From CAYONP01 sp964405335 (GTDB taxonomy: Bacteria; Armatimonadota; UBA10988): a stretch of 35,147 nt of DNA. Both the position numbers and the translations under genes were made by a program. Shown here piece after piece: positions 23,696-32,530 of this stretch; the stretch's first letter is position 1; each line of letters starts with the position of its first letter. The notes beneath the pieces are model-generated. The model searched no databases, was not told where the DNA came from, and saw only the letters and a list, made by a program, of their open reading frames with translations. The stretch covers positions 1 through 35,147 of the forward strand of contig CAYONP010000064.1 in NCBI GenBank assembly GCA_964405335.1, given 5' to 3'.

Positions 23696-23752
23696 ATGGC
23701 TCAAGTCGTTGTCACCGCCGCGCGGTCCGCCTCCGCTCGAGTCGCCTGCTAG
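23696..23752 (+). CDS. Possible 18-aa leader peptide
   Basis: ATG 23696 follows a near-ideal GGAGAGGAG site, 40 nt downstream of the strong promoter. It reads MAQVVVTAARSASARVAC and stops at TAG 23750-23752. The GNAT gene begins 102 nt further on. The peptide has no obvious regulatory amino-acid run. It could be a leader ORF, or the 5' stub of a gene lost by a frameshift. The 23480-23854 interval holds nothing else I can support. Confidence 0.4.
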   Translation: MAQVVVTAARSASARVAC

Positions 23753-23854
23753 CGTTCCTCGTCGCGGATTCCCTCGTCGCTTCACGCGCCAGGTCGGCGG
23801 ATCGCCCGCGTTGATCCACCCCTGTCGGTCCACGGACCATTGGAGCGTGTCGCG

Positions 23855-24781
23855 ATGTGTTGTCTTGTGCGCACCGAACGGCCGGGCGACGAGGAGTCGC
23901 TCGACCGGTTGATCACCCGCGCCTTCGGCGGCTCGGCCGTCGCCGGCCTGGTCCGCCTGCTGCGCGACGACTGGCCCGGCTATGACCGCCGCCTGTCGCT
24001 CGTCGCCGAGCTCGACGGACGCCTGGTCGGCCACGTGCTCGGCCTGACTGTCGCCAGCCGGCTGTGCGGCGAGGCCGTGCCGGCGATGACCGTCGGCCCG
24101 GTCTGCGTCGATCCCGAACATCAGCGCCGCGGCGTCGGCAGGCGGCTGCTCGCCGCGCTGCACGATGCCGGGCGGGATGCCGGCGCGCGATACGCCGTGC
24201 TGGCGGGCGTGCCGAGCTACTACCCGCGGCTCGGCTACCAGGCCTGCTGGGCCTTCTGCGACTGCCGGATCGACCGCGAGGCGCTGCCGCCGAGCGAGCT
24301 CGAACTGGTCGCCGAGCCGATCGGACCGGCCGACCTGCCCTGGCTGGTCGAGCGGCTGGCCGCCGAGGTGGAGCAGGTCGACTTCGGCCTGCAGTGGCCG
24401 GCGACGGTCCTGTCGTTCAGCCGGCCTGGGCTCGACACGGCGATCTGGTACCACGCCGGCCGCCGCGCCGCCTACACCGTCTGCCGGCCGAGCGGGCCGT
24501 TCAAGCCGCCCCAAGAGCTGTTCCTCCTGGCCGACGAGCCGGCCCCGGCCCGCGCCGTCCTGGCCCGGCTGCGGCCGGCCAGCCTGGCGCACCACCCGGC
24601 CGGCTGGCTGGCGCGCGAGGTGCTCGACCCGGCCTGGGCGACTCCCGGCGCGCTTACCGTCACGCCGCCCTGCATGGCCATCGAGCTGGTCGACGGCGCG
24701 CTGGGCGACTACCTCGCCGGGCTCGCCGCCGGCCGGACGCCGGGCACGGTCAACTGGCCGCTGCCCTTCTGGGTCTGTTGA
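23855..24781 (+). CDS. GNAT-family N-acetyltransferase
   Basis: ATG 23855 has GGAG 9 nt upstream; the product is 308 aa. The N-terminal ~140 residues form a GNAT domain: ERPGDEESLDRLITRAFGG, a beta strand AELDGRLVGHVLGL, PVCVDPEHQRRGVGRRLLAAL with the acetyl-CoA-binding Q90-x-x-G-x-G, and AVLAGVPSYYPRLGYQA, the YhbS-like motif. The C-terminal half (FGLQWPATVLSFSRPGLDTAIWY, then DEPAPARAVLARL) is a second domain without a clear family, possibly substrate-binding. It would acetylate an amine of unknown identity in the cytoplasm. The stop lies 7 nt before rsgA, so the two are co-transcribed. Confidence 0.85.
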   Translation: MCCLVRTERPGDEESLDRLITRAFGGSAVAGLVRLLRDDWPGYDRRLSLVAELDGRLVGHVLGLTVASRLCGEAVPAMTVGPVCVDPEHQRRGVGRRLLAALHDAGRDAGARYAVLAGVPSYYPRLGYQACWAFCDCRIDREALPPSELELVAEPIGPADLPWLVERLAAEVEQVDFGLQWPATVLSFSRPGLDTAIWYHAGRRAAYTVCRPSGPFKPPQELFLLADEPAPARAVLARLRPASLAHHPAGWLAREVLDPAWATPGALTVTPPCMAIELVDGALGDYLAGLAAGRTPGTVNWPLPFWVC

Positions 24782-24788
24782 GGATGCC

Positions 24789-25763
24789 ATGACCACCAAT
24801 CCATCGACCGCCCGTTGCCGGCTCGGCACCGTGGTGGCCAAGCAGGTCGGGCTGTACACCGTCGAGGTCGACGGCCGGCGCGTGGCCTGCGCCATCTCGA
24901 ACAAGCTGCGCAAGGAGCTGGTCTTCCCCATCGCCGATCCGGCCTCGTTCCGCCGGCGGGTGATGAAGGTCGAGTCGATCCGCCAGGTCGATCCGGTCGC
25001 CGTCGGTGATCAGGTCGAGTTCGACGACCAAGGCGACGGCAGCGGGCTGATCCGCGCGGTTCACCCCCGCCGCTCGAAGCTGAGCCGCCGCGCGCCGGGC
25101 GCCAAGCCGCTCGAGCAGGTGATTGTGGCCAACCCCGACCAGGTGCTGGCCGTGGTCGCGGCGGCCGAGCCGGAGCTGAAATGGAACCTGGTCGACCGCT
25201 ACCTGGTCGACTGCGAGGCGGCCGGGCTGCCGGCGCTCGTCTGCATCACCAAGCTCGATCGGGTCGACCCGGCCACGCTGGCCGGCGAGTCGGAGGCGCT
25301 CGAGCAGGCCGGTTACGCGGTGCTGCGGACCAGCGCGCTCGACGGCCGCGGCATCGAGGCGCTGCGGCAGCGGCTGGCCGGCCGGCTGACCGTCCTGATC
25401 GGCAAGAGCGGCGTGGGCAAGACCAGCCTGCTCAACGCCCTCGAGCCGGGCCTCGGCCTGCGCGTGCAGGCGATCGGCGAGAAGACCGGCAAGGGCAAGC
25501 ACACGACCACCTCGGTCGAACTGCACACCCTGACCGGCGGTGGCTGGGTGGTCGACACGCCGGGCATGCGCGAGTTCGCCCTGTGGCAGGTGGCCGACGA
25601 CGAGCTGGACGGGCTCTTCCCCGAGTTCCGGCCGCACCTCGGCGGCTGCCGCTTCGCCGGCTGCGCGCACCGCGGCGAGCCGGGCTGCGCGGTCCGCGCG
25701 GCCGTCGAGCGCGGCGAGGTGACGCGGCGGCGCTATGACAGCTACCTGGCGCTCCGCGGATAG
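24789..25763 (+). CDS. rsgA: Ribosome small-subunit-dependent GTPase RsgA
   Basis: ATG 24789 has GAGG upstream; 324 aa is the normal length. An N-terminal OB fold (about 10-95) is followed by a circularly permuted GTPase: TKLD (154-157, G4) comes before the Walker A GKSGVGKT (205-212, G1) and DTPG (256-259, G3). A C-terminal zinc motif has C287, C292, H294 and C300. The protein matures the 30S subunit and releases RbfA. The OB region contains an Arg-rich insert (PASFRRRVMKVESIRQ). It sits 7 nt downstream of the GNAT gene; RsgA next to ribosome-related acetyltransferases is not a fixed arrangement, so a functional link is not implied. Confidence 0.96.
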   Translation: MTTNPSTARCRLGTVVAKQVGLYTVEVDGRRVACAISNKLRKELVFPIADPASFRRRVMKVESIRQVDPVAVGDQVEFDDQGDGSGLIRAVHPRRSKLSRRAPGAKPLEQVIVANPDQVLAVVAAAEPELKWNLVDRYLVDCEAAGLPALVCITKLDRVDPATLAGESEALEQAGYAVLRTSALDGRGIEALRQRLAGRLTVLIGKSGVGKTSLLNALEPGLGLRVQAIGEKTGKGKHTTTSVELHTLTGGGWVVDTPGMREFALWQVADDELDGLFPEFRPHLGGCRFAGCAHRGEPGCAVRAAVERGEVTRRRYDSYLALRG

Positions 25764-25818
25764 CGGCGGCAGCAGGGAGACGACGGCTGCGGGTCGAACC
25801 ATGCCATGGGAGAGGGAG

Positions 25819-27267
25819 ATGGCCGCCATGTCGCGCCGGTCGTTCGTCCAGCTCGCCGCCGTGGCGGTGGCCGCGCCGGCGGTCGCGGCGCGGCGGCGGC
25901 CGAACGTGCTGTTCATCGCCGTCGACGATCTCCGCCCGCAGCTCGGCTGCTACGGCCACCGGCAAATGGTCTCGCCGCATCTCGACGGCCTGGCCGCGAG
26001 CGGCACGCGCTTCGCCCGCGCCTATTGCCAGCAGGCGGTCTGCGCGCCGACGCGGGCCAGCCTGCTCTCGGGCTGCCGGCCCGACACGACGCAGGTCTAT
26101 GATCTGAACACGCCGCTGCGGACCAAGCTACCCGACGTGGTGACGCTGCCGCAGCACTTCCGGCAGAACGGCTATGTGACGCTGTCACGTGGGAAGATCT
26201 ACCACCATGTCCGGCGCGACGATCCGCCCGGCTGGAGCGAGGAGCCGTGGCTGCCCGAGGGCGACTGGCTCGGCCGCGGCTACCTCGACCCGGCGTCGCA
26301 CGAGTCGGTCAGTCGCCTGCGCCGGACGCTGGCCGACCAGAACACCCGCGGGCTGGGCCCGGCGTTCGAGTCGCCCGACGTGCCCGACGGCGCCTATGCC
26401 GACGGCAAGATCGCCGAGCAGGGCATCGCCGACCTGCACCGCCTGCGCGACCAGCCGTTCTTCCTCGCCCTCGGCTTCCACAAACCGCATCTGCCGTTCA
26501 ACGCGCCGCGGCGGTACTGGGAGCTGTACGACCGCGACGCGCTCGACCCGGCCGACAACCCGTTCGCCCCGCGCGACTGCCCGCCGATTGCGCTCCACTC
26601 GTGGGGCGAGCTGCGGCAGTATGACGGCATCCCCACCAACGGCCCGCTCGACGAGGCCACCGCGCGGGCGCTGATCCACGGTTACTACGCCTGCACCAGC
26701 TACTGCGACGCGCAGATCGGGCGCGTGCTGACCACCCTCGATGAACTCGGCCTGCGCCAGAACACGATCGTCGTCGTCTGGGGCGATCATGGCTGGAACT
26801 TGGGCGAGCACGGGCTTTGGTGCAAGCACTGCAACTTCGAGACCAGCGTCCACTCGCCGCTGATCCTCCGCGCGCCGGGACAGGCTCACCCCGGCGTGGC
26901 CACCGCCGCGCTGAGCGAGTTCGTCGACGTTTACCCCACCCTCTGCGAGCTGGCCGGGCTGCCGCTGCCCGAGCACCTCGAGGGCATCAGCGCCGTGCCG
27001 CTGCTCGAGCAGCCCGACCGGCCGTGGAAGCGCGCGGCGTTCAGCCAGTATCCGCGCGGGCGGGTGATGGGCCACTCGCTACGCACCGACCGCTGGCGCT
27101 TCACCCGCTGGGCCGAGCCCGGCGCCGAGCCGGTCGGCCTGGAGCTGTACGACCACGAAGACGACCCGGGCGAGAACGTCAACCTGGCCGGCGACGAAGC
27201 GCACCAGGCTACGGTGCGCGAACTGTCGGCGATGCTCGAGGCGGGTTGGCGCGGGGCGCGGCCGTGA
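25819..27267 (+). CDS. Tat-exported sulfatase, iduronate-2-sulfatase-like
   Basis: In-frame starts are ATG 25801, 25819 and 25828; GGGAGAGGGAG makes the latter two most likely. The N-terminus SRRSFVQLAAVAVAAP is a twin-arginine signal. The sulfatase fold is clear: PNVLFIAVDDLRPQLGCYG with metal-binding D36/D37, and CAPTR (C75-R79), the C/S-x-P-x-R motif whose Cys becomes formylglycine. Then come FFLALGFHKPHLPF and VVVWGDHGWNLGEHGLWCKH. The wording matches the iduronate-2-sulfatase-like group (S1_7), which removes sulfate esters from uronic-acid-containing glycans. No formylglycine-generating enzyme is in this window. The next gene's GTG overlaps the stop (GTGA), so the two are translated together. 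Confidence 0.93.
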   Translation: MAAMSRRSFVQLAAVAVAAPAVAARRRPNVLFIAVDDLRPQLGCYGHRQMVSPHLDGLAASGTRFARAYCQQAVCAPTRASLLSGCRPDTTQVYDLNTPLRTKLPDVVTLPQHFRQNGYVTLSRGKIYHHVRRDDPPGWSEEPWLPEGDWLGRGYLDPASHESVSRLRRTLADQNTRGLGPAFESPDVPDGAYADGKIAEQGIADLHRLRDQPFFLALGFHKPHLPFNAPRRYWELYDRDALDPADNPFAPRDCPPIALHSWGELRQYDGIPTNGPLDEATARALIHGYYACTSYCDAQIGRVLTTLDELGLRQNTIVVVWGDHGWNLGEHGLWCKHCNFETSVHSPLILRAPGQAHPGVATAALSEFVDVYPTLCELAGLPLPEHLEGISAVPLLEQPDRPWKRAAFSQYPRGRVMGHSLRTDRWRFTRWAEPGAEPVGLELYDHEDDPGENVNLAGDEAHQATVRELSAMLEAGWRGARP

Positions 27268-29378
27268 CGCGGCGGCGGTTGCTGGCGGTGGCCGGCGCGG
27301 CCGCCTTCGGCCTGCGCGCGGGGGAGACTGCGGTGATCGACCGAGCCTCGTCGCGACTGCCCGCTGGGCTGCCGCCCGATCTGGGCTGCTGGTTCTGGGG
27401 CGAGCGTGAGTTCGCCGGCGACGGCTGGCGTGCCTACCTCGACGAGATGGCCGCGCACTCGCCGTTCGGCCTGTTGACCACCAGTCTGCGTTACCCCGAG
27501 GTCGAGGTCACCGACCCGGCGGTGCGCGACCGGATCGCCGCCGCGGCCGAGTATGCCCGGGGCCTCGGCATCGGGCTGGTCATGGACCTCGATGTGCGCC
27601 TCGCTCGCCGGGAGTTCCAGCGCCGCTGGCCCGACGAACTGCAGCAGATGCTGCGCTGCCGCGAGCTGCGCCTCGACGGCGACCAGCCGGTCGTCTGCCG
27701 CATCGAGGCGGCGCAACTGAGCGATCACTACACGCACCGCACCACGCCGTATGTGAGCCTTGACGGCGGGCTGGCCCGGGTCTGGCGCTACCGGCCCGGG
27801 TACTCCGAGGTCGAGGAGATCACCGACTCGGTCGAGCTGCGCGCGGCCGGCGCCGAAGCGGTCGAGCTGGCCATCGCTCCGGCCGCGGGATGGCTCGCCT
27901 GCGTGGCGGTCTGGTTCACGCATCTCACGCCCGATGTCTTCGCGCCGCATCTGATTGCGTTCGAGCGGTCGATCCTCGACGGCTACCGCGACGTTCCGCT
28001 GGCCGGCGTGTGCAAGGACGAGTGGGGCTTTCCGCCCGACTTCGGCGGCGTGGCGGTGCGGCGCGACCTGTGGTCTTCGGCGGCCTACGACGCGGCCTAT
28101 CAGGCGGTGGTCGGCCGATCGCTGCTCGACGACGCGCTGCTGCTCACCCACGGCCCCGACGGCGAGCGCCGGCGCGAGGCCGTCGATGCCTACCAGCGCC
28201 TCGGGCGCGAGCGCTGCGTCGCGGTTGAGAACGCCTACTACGACAACGTCAAGGAGGTCTTCGGTCCGAGCGCCTTCGTCGGCACGCACGCCACCTGGTT
28301 CCCCTGGCCGGGCCGGCTCGAGGCGAAGAAGAACGGCCTCGACTGGTGGCAGGTCCGCCGCGACTGGGCGCAGACCGACGAGGTCACGCCGCTCGGCTGC
28401 CGCACCGCGCTGGCCAAGAAGTGGCGCAGCCCGGTCTGGTACAACATGTACTATGACCGCAGCCCGGAGAGCTACGCGCGAGAACTGTGGAGCGCCGCGC
28501 TGAGCGGCGGGCGGGTTAACATCCACCCCTGCTGGCCGGTCGACGACCCGGTCGAAGGCACCCGCGCGCTGCTCCGCGGCGGCCTGATGCGCGGCCTCTG
28601 CCGCGTCCGCCTGCTCAACTACATCAGTCAGTCGCCGCTGGACTGCCCGGTGGCCGTCGTGTTCGGCCACGATCGACTGATCAACTGGGCCGGCGAGGGC
28701 TATGGCGACAGCGGCTGGGAAACCGTGGCCGGCCCACTCTGGCGGATGGGCTTCCCTTGCGACCTGATTCCGAGCAGCGAGCTGGGCGAGTTCCGGACTG
28801 CACAGGGCGCGCTCTGGTACGGCCCGCAGCACTACGCCGCCATCGGCCTGTACCACTGCGACGGCCTCCAGAGCACCGAGCAGACCGTCGTCGCCGCGAC
28901 GGATGACCCGCACGATCTAGTCGGCCCGGTTCTCGGCCATGGTATCCCGCCCGTCACGCCGGCGGTGGTCACGCCGGGCTTGTTCGGCGTCGAACACATC
29001 GCCCCGCCCCGTGCGGGCGAGGCGCGGCTGATCGACGGCACCTCGATCTTCGTCCGGGCCGAGCACGACGCCGCGGGCGATCGGTTCGCCGAGCGACTCT
29101 CGCCGGCCGGGCAAGCAGTCGAGGTCGAGGCGGCCGGCCTGCTCGCGGTACGGTTCGACGACAGACGTCTGGTGGCGCTGGCCGCCGGCGGGCTGCGGCG
29201 TTTCCGCTGCCGTGACCTCGAGCTGAGCCTGGCCGAGCCGCTAGACCTGGCGCTCTGGCGCGACGACGATGGCTGGGCCGGCGTGCTGCAAGGCTGGGAC
29301 GGCCCCGTACCGCCCGACCTCCTACGCCTGACCGACCGCTGGCAGCGGCTGGGCGTGCCGCGGGAACTCGGGGCGTGA
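27264..29378 (+). CDS. Exported TIM-barrel-like protein, probable glycoside hydrolase
   Basis: GTG 27264 overlaps the sulfatase stop. The 704-aa protein begins TRRRLLAVAGAAAFGLRAG, a Tat-like signal. The body looks like a TIM barrel: GLLTTSLRYPE, EYARGLGIGLVMDLDVRLAR (strand 2-3), DVPLAGVCKDEWGFPPDF (candidate acidic residues D and E), ERCVAVENAYYDN (E), VGTHATWFPW, SPVWYNMYY and GGRVNIHPCWP. A beta-galactosidase-like or trimerisation domain may follow (PVAVVFGHDRLINWAGEGY). A final beta domain ends LGVPRELGA. I do not recognise the GH family with certainty. Pairing with the sulfatase suggests action on the same sulfated polymer. Confidence 0.7.
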   Translation: MTRRRLLAVAGAAAFGLRAGETAVIDRASSRLPAGLPPDLGCWFWGEREFAGDGWRAYLDEMAAHSPFGLLTTSLRYPEVEVTDPAVRDRIAAAAEYARGLGIGLVMDLDVRLARREFQRRWPDELQQMLRCRELRLDGDQPVVCRIEAAQLSDHYTHRTTPYVSLDGGLARVWRYRPGYSEVEEITDSVELRAAGAEAVELAIAPAAGWLACVAVWFTHLTPDVFAPHLIAFERSILDGYRDVPLAGVCKDEWGFPPDFGGVAVRRDLWSSAAYDAAYQAVVGRSLLDDALLLTHGPDGERRREAVDAYQRLGRERCVAVENAYYDNVKEVFGPSAFVGTHATWFPWPGRLEAKKNGLDWWQVRRDWAQTDEVTPLGCRTALAKKWRSPVWYNMYYDRSPESYARELWSAALSGGRVNIHPCWPVDDPVEGTRALLRGGLMRGLCRVRLLNYISQSPLDCPVAVVFGHDRLINWAGEGYGDSGWETVAGPLWRMGFPCDLIPSSELGEFRTAQGALWYGPQHYAAIGLYHCDGLQSTEQTVVAATDDPHDLVGPVLGHGIPPVTPAVVTPGLFGVEHIAPPRAGEARLIDGTSIFVRAEHDAAGDRFAERLSPAGQAVEVEAAGLLAVRFDDRRLVALAAGGLRRFRCRDLELSLAEPLDLALWRDDDGWAGVLQGWDGPVPPDLLRLTDRWQRLGVPRELGA

Positions 29379-29479
29379 CCGATCGGCGTTGGCCTAGGGC
29401 AGACCGGGTAGCTCCCGGGTTTCCCTGGTAATGACGGACCTGCGATTGACGATCCGCGGTACCAATGAGGGAGCAGGCC

Positions 29480-30331
29480 ATGAAGGCTGCAACGAGACTC
29501 GCGGCAACTGCCATGGGCACGGGTTGCCTTCTCGTCGCCGGCGCGCTCGTGCTGCGCCCTCGCCCAGCCGCCAGCAGCAGTGGCCCCCTGCCAAACCGGC
29601 TGGCGGCCGCGGTGTTGGGCGTGCCGATCGAGGCCGTGTCGATGACCGAGGCCCGCCGGCCAGCGGCGCGTGCCAACCGTCGCGAACCGGTCACTGAGTA
29701 CAAGTGCCAGTGGACCGAGGCAGACGGCACACAACGGTCAGGCCGCATCGCCTGCAACCTGGAGCGGCAGTACGTTACCAAGGCCACCTTCGGGTCGGCG
29801 CTCGCGCCGGTCAGGACAGCCAGTTCCAGCGACCTGTTGGCGGCGGCAATGGCGGTCGCTGAACGGGCTTACCCCGGCTGGCCGGCCGGGCGGACGCTGC
29901 GCCAGATCGCCGGTGACGAAGCCGGGCAGATGGTTCATTTCGAATGGCGGGACGGTGATGAGTCGCATCGCAGCGGCGCGTCCGCCCTGGTAACCGTGGA
30001 TGCTAGGTCCGGCCGACCGGTCGGCTACATGGCCTACTACCCGCCCGAACGCCGCGTCTCGGCCAAGGTGACCCGCGAGGAGGCGCTGGCGGCGTGGTCG
30101 CGAACTGTGGCCGCGTCGCACAAAGGCGAGCTATTGGGCGAACCCGTCGCTTGCTTGGTCGACGCCTCGCGCCAAGCCCCGCGTGAAGGGCCGATCTGGA
30201 GGGTCTATGATTCGGGCCCAATTATGTGTGACGGGGAGACGCACGTCGAGCCGGTCTCGTTGGTGCTCGATGCGGTAACGGGAGCAGTGTTGCTGCCACC
30301 GGAGCGCGGCGTGGTCGGCACGGAGCCATGA
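29480..30331 (+). CDS. Membrane-anchored or exported protein with PepSY-like repeats
   Basis: ATG 29480 is preferred over 29465 because GAGGGAG precedes it. The 283-aa product starts with a hydrophobic signal or anchor (TAMGTGCLLVAGALVL). Two segments of the type LVTVDARSGRPVGYMAYYPPERRVSAKVTREEALAAW and SLVLDAVTGAVLLP resemble PepSY-like domains (strand, turn, then helix starting with S/T-x-E-E-A). The mature part contains C-containing loops. Function unknown. It overlaps the next gene in an ATGA. Confidence 0.65.
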   Translation: MKAATRLAATAMGTGCLLVAGALVLRPRPAASSSGPLPNRLAAAVLGVPIEAVSMTEARRPAARANRREPVTEYKCQWTEADGTQRSGRIACNLERQYVTKATFGSALAPVRTASSSDLLAAAMAVAERAYPGWPAGRTLRQIAGDEAGQMVHFEWRDGDESHRSGASALVTVDARSGRPVGYMAYYPPERRVSAKVTREEALAAWSRTVAASHKGELLGEPVACLVDASRQAPREGPIWRVYDSGPIMCDGETHVEPVSLVLDAVTGAVLLPPERGVVGTEP

Positions 30332-30942
30332 AGCGCCGTCGGCGCCAAGTCGCCATCCTGCTGCTCGTCGGCCTGACCGGCATGGCCATCGTCGTGGCAG
30401 TGCGCTACGGTCGCGTCCGGCGAATCGAGGCCCAGGCCGGCGAGCTGCGACAGCACCTGTGCCGCTCGTGGGGCTTTCCGGCGCCGGCGTCGCACCCCAC
30501 CGACTGGGAAGCGGCGCACCACGGTGGCTATCATCACTGGTTCACGCCCGCGCTCGGCCCCGATGACGACCCCTACCGCGTCGGCGTCGAGGTGTCATGC
30601 ACCTGGCTCACACGCGACTGGCAAGGACCGCGGGTCAGGTCGCTTCTGATCGGACCTGAGACCAGGATTGCCGAAGCCGCCGCGACCGAGGCCGGCGACG
30701 ACCACGCTCTGCACGCCCGCCTCTTGGTGGCCAAGGGTTTTGGGGTGCCGCTCGAGCGCGTGGGCGCCGCCGAGCCCAGGGACCCGCCGACGCGGTGGCC
30801 GGAGTACCTCGTTCGCTTGCCCAACGGCCCGGATTACGTCGGCGACCAGTGCATGGTCTTGGTGGTGCCGTTCGGGCATCACTCACTGACGACCCCGGGA
30901 CAGCCGGCGGCCCACCAGCCAAAGGCGCCGGCCGCACCGTGA
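30328..30942 (+). CDS. Single-pass membrane protein of unknown function
   Basis: ATG 30328 overlaps the upstream TGA. The 204-aa protein has a basic start (MKRRRRQ), one hydrophobic segment (AILLLVGLTGMAIVVAV), and a soluble domain with WEAAHHGGYHHWF, WPEYLVRLPNG and GHHSL (His-rich). The C-terminus is Pro/Ala-rich (TTPGQPAAHQPKAPAAP). No family is recognised. Coupling suggests it works with the PepSY-like protein before it. Confidence 0.65.
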   Translation: MKRRRRQVAILLLVGLTGMAIVVAVRYGRVRRIEAQAGELRQHLCRSWGFPAPASHPTDWEAAHHGGYHHWFTPALGPDDDPYRVGVEVSCTWLTRDWQGPRVRSLLIGPETRIAEAAATEAGDDHALHARLLVAKGFGVPLERVGAAEPRDPPTRWPEYLVRLPNGPDYVGDQCMVLVVPFGHHSLTTPGQPAAHQPKAPAAP

Positions 30943-31126
30943 GCCCAGTCGCAGGGTCCGCCCGGCGGACCGCGCCCGCGTGCTCGCCGGCCGTGGTCCG
31001 CGGTGCGGACCCTACGCGCGCCTCGACCGGTTCCCATCCTTGCCGTTACGCTGTACCGTTGGTCACCCGGCCGGCGGCGCGCGGCGGCGCCTTAAGCCTG
31101 CCCGGCCGCTTGGCGATGAGGCTTTT

Positions 31127-32530
31127 GTGACTCCTGACGAGGCGATGGCTCAGGCCGCACCGACCAACCGCGCGCCGTGGTGGCAGCGCGCGGTCGTCAT
31201 CCTGGCCGTGGCGCTGGCCGTGCGGCTGGTGCTGGTCTTGCCGGCGCTCGAAACGCACTACTACTCGGACGAGTGGTGCTTCATGGAGCTGGCCGACTCG
31301 CTCGCCGCCGGTCGCGGCTTTGCCTGGCCGAACGGCAATCCGACCTGTTACCGCGGTCCGGCCTGGCCGTTCGTGCTGTCGCTGGTCTACCGCGTCACCG
31401 GGCCGTCGCTGGCCGCCGGGCGATTGACCCAGTGCCTGCTCGGCACGCTGCTGGTCGGCGTGGTGCTGCTCCTGGCCGGGGCCGTCAGCAACGGCGATCG
31501 ACGCGTCGCCGCGCTGGCCGGCTGGCTGGCCGCCGGCTCGCCGACGCTGATCGTGTTCAGCCACAACCTGTTCAGCGAGACGCTTTTCGGTGTGCTCTTC
31601 GGCCTCGGCCTGCTGGCCCTGCTCCGCGCGGCCGAGCGGCCGAGCCTCGGCTGGGCGGCCGCCGCCGGCGTGGCGCTCGGCCTGGCCGCGCTGGCCCGCG
31701 CCTCGACGCTGATCTTCGTGCCGCTGGCGGCGGCCTGGCTGCTGCGCGCCGCGCCAGGCCCGTGGCCGACGCGCTGGCGGCAGGCGCTGCTCTGCGGCGG
31801 GCTGGCGGCGGTGGTCATCGCCCCGTGGACCGCGCGCAACTGGGTGCGCTTCGGCGCCTTCATCCCGATCGACAACAACGGCGCGGTGAACCTGCTTTAC
31901 GGCAACAACCCCTACGGCTGGATCCTCGCCCCGTTCGATCTCGTCGCCTCGGATGAGCGCGAGAAGGTGATGGCCTGGCGGGTCGGCGACCCGGCCGAGG
32001 AGCAACGCCGCGCTTCGGCCATGGCGAAGGAGTACATCCGCGCGCAGCCGGGCCGCTTCGTCCTCGGGCTGTTCACCAAGACCTCGAACCAGTGGGGACT
32101 GGCCCGTGACCTGCCCGCCGCGGTGCGGCAGCGAATCTACGGCCCGCCGCCGCTACCGCTGCTCGTGGCGGTCGCCGCGGTGGCCAATGTCGAAGCGCTG
32201 TTCTGCCTCGCCGTCGGCGTCCTGGGCCTGGCCCTGGCCGCCGACCGCCGCGCCGCCGGGCTGCAGATCCTGGTCGCGCTCTACCTGACCGCCATCCACG
32301 CCGTCTCGGTCGGCCACAGTCGCTATCGGTTCGCCGCGCTGCCGCTCTTCTACGCCTTCGCCGCGCTGGCCCTGGTGTCCCTCCGCGAGACCCCGCGCGG
32401 TGAGCGCTGGGCGCGGCTGCGGGCGCACCCACTGGCCGTCTGGCTGGCCGCGCTGCTCGTGGCCAACTTCGCCTACGACCTGATCGTGATCGAGCTGATC
32501 CCGTTCCTCAGCGGAGCGAAAGGGATCTAG
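31127..32530 (+). CDS. GT-C-type glycosyltransferase (ArnT/PMT-like membrane protein)
   Basis: Candidate starts are GTG 31127 (GATGAGG, 5-nt spacing; 467 aa) and ATG 31145. The first transmembrane helix (RAVVILAVALAVRLVLVLPAL) is followed by YYSDEWCFMELADSLAAGRGF, with the conserved acidic residues (D and E) of the first periplasmic loop of GT-C lipid-linked sugar transferases. Then comes PTCYRGPAWPFVLS and about 9 more hydrophobic helices, with FGAFIPIDNNGAVNLLYGNNP in a long loop. Such enzymes transfer a sugar from a polyprenyl-phosphate donor on the outer face of the inner membrane. Its stop shares the palindrome CTAG with the convergent gene's stop (32527-32530). Confidence 0.85.
   Translation: MTPDEAMAQAAPTNRAPWWQRAVVILAVALAVRLVLVLPALETHYYSDEWCFMELADSLAAGRGFAWPNGNPTCYRGPAWPFVLSLVYRVTGPSLAAGRLTQCLLGTLLVGVVLLLAGAVSNGDRRVAALAGWLAAGSPTLIVFSHNLFSETLFGVLFGLGLLALLRAAERPSLGWAAAAGVALGLAALARASTLIFVPLAAAWLLRAAPGPWPTRWRQALLCGGLAAVVIAPWTARNWVRFGAFIPIDNNGAVNLLYGNNPYGWILAPFDLVASDEREKVMAWRVGDPAEEQRRASAMAKEYIRAQPGRFVLGLFTKTSNQWGLARDLPAAVRQRIYGPPPLPLLVAVAAVANVEALFCLAVGVLGLALAADRRAAGLQILVALYLTAIHAVSVGHSRYRFAALPLFYAFAALALVSLRETPRGERWARLRAHPLAVWLAALLVANFAYDLIVIELIPFLSGAKGI

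Noticed and set aside
22772..24931. Extending the PEP-CTERM gene upstream to 719 residues
   Set aside because: The extra N-terminus runs antisense to the GNAT gene. A signal peptide and ribosome-binding site mark the start near 23476.
26931..28913. 660-codon minus-strand frame over the sulfatase and its neighbour
   Set aside because: It is Asp/Arg/Ala-rich shadow coding opposite two recognisable, coupled genes.
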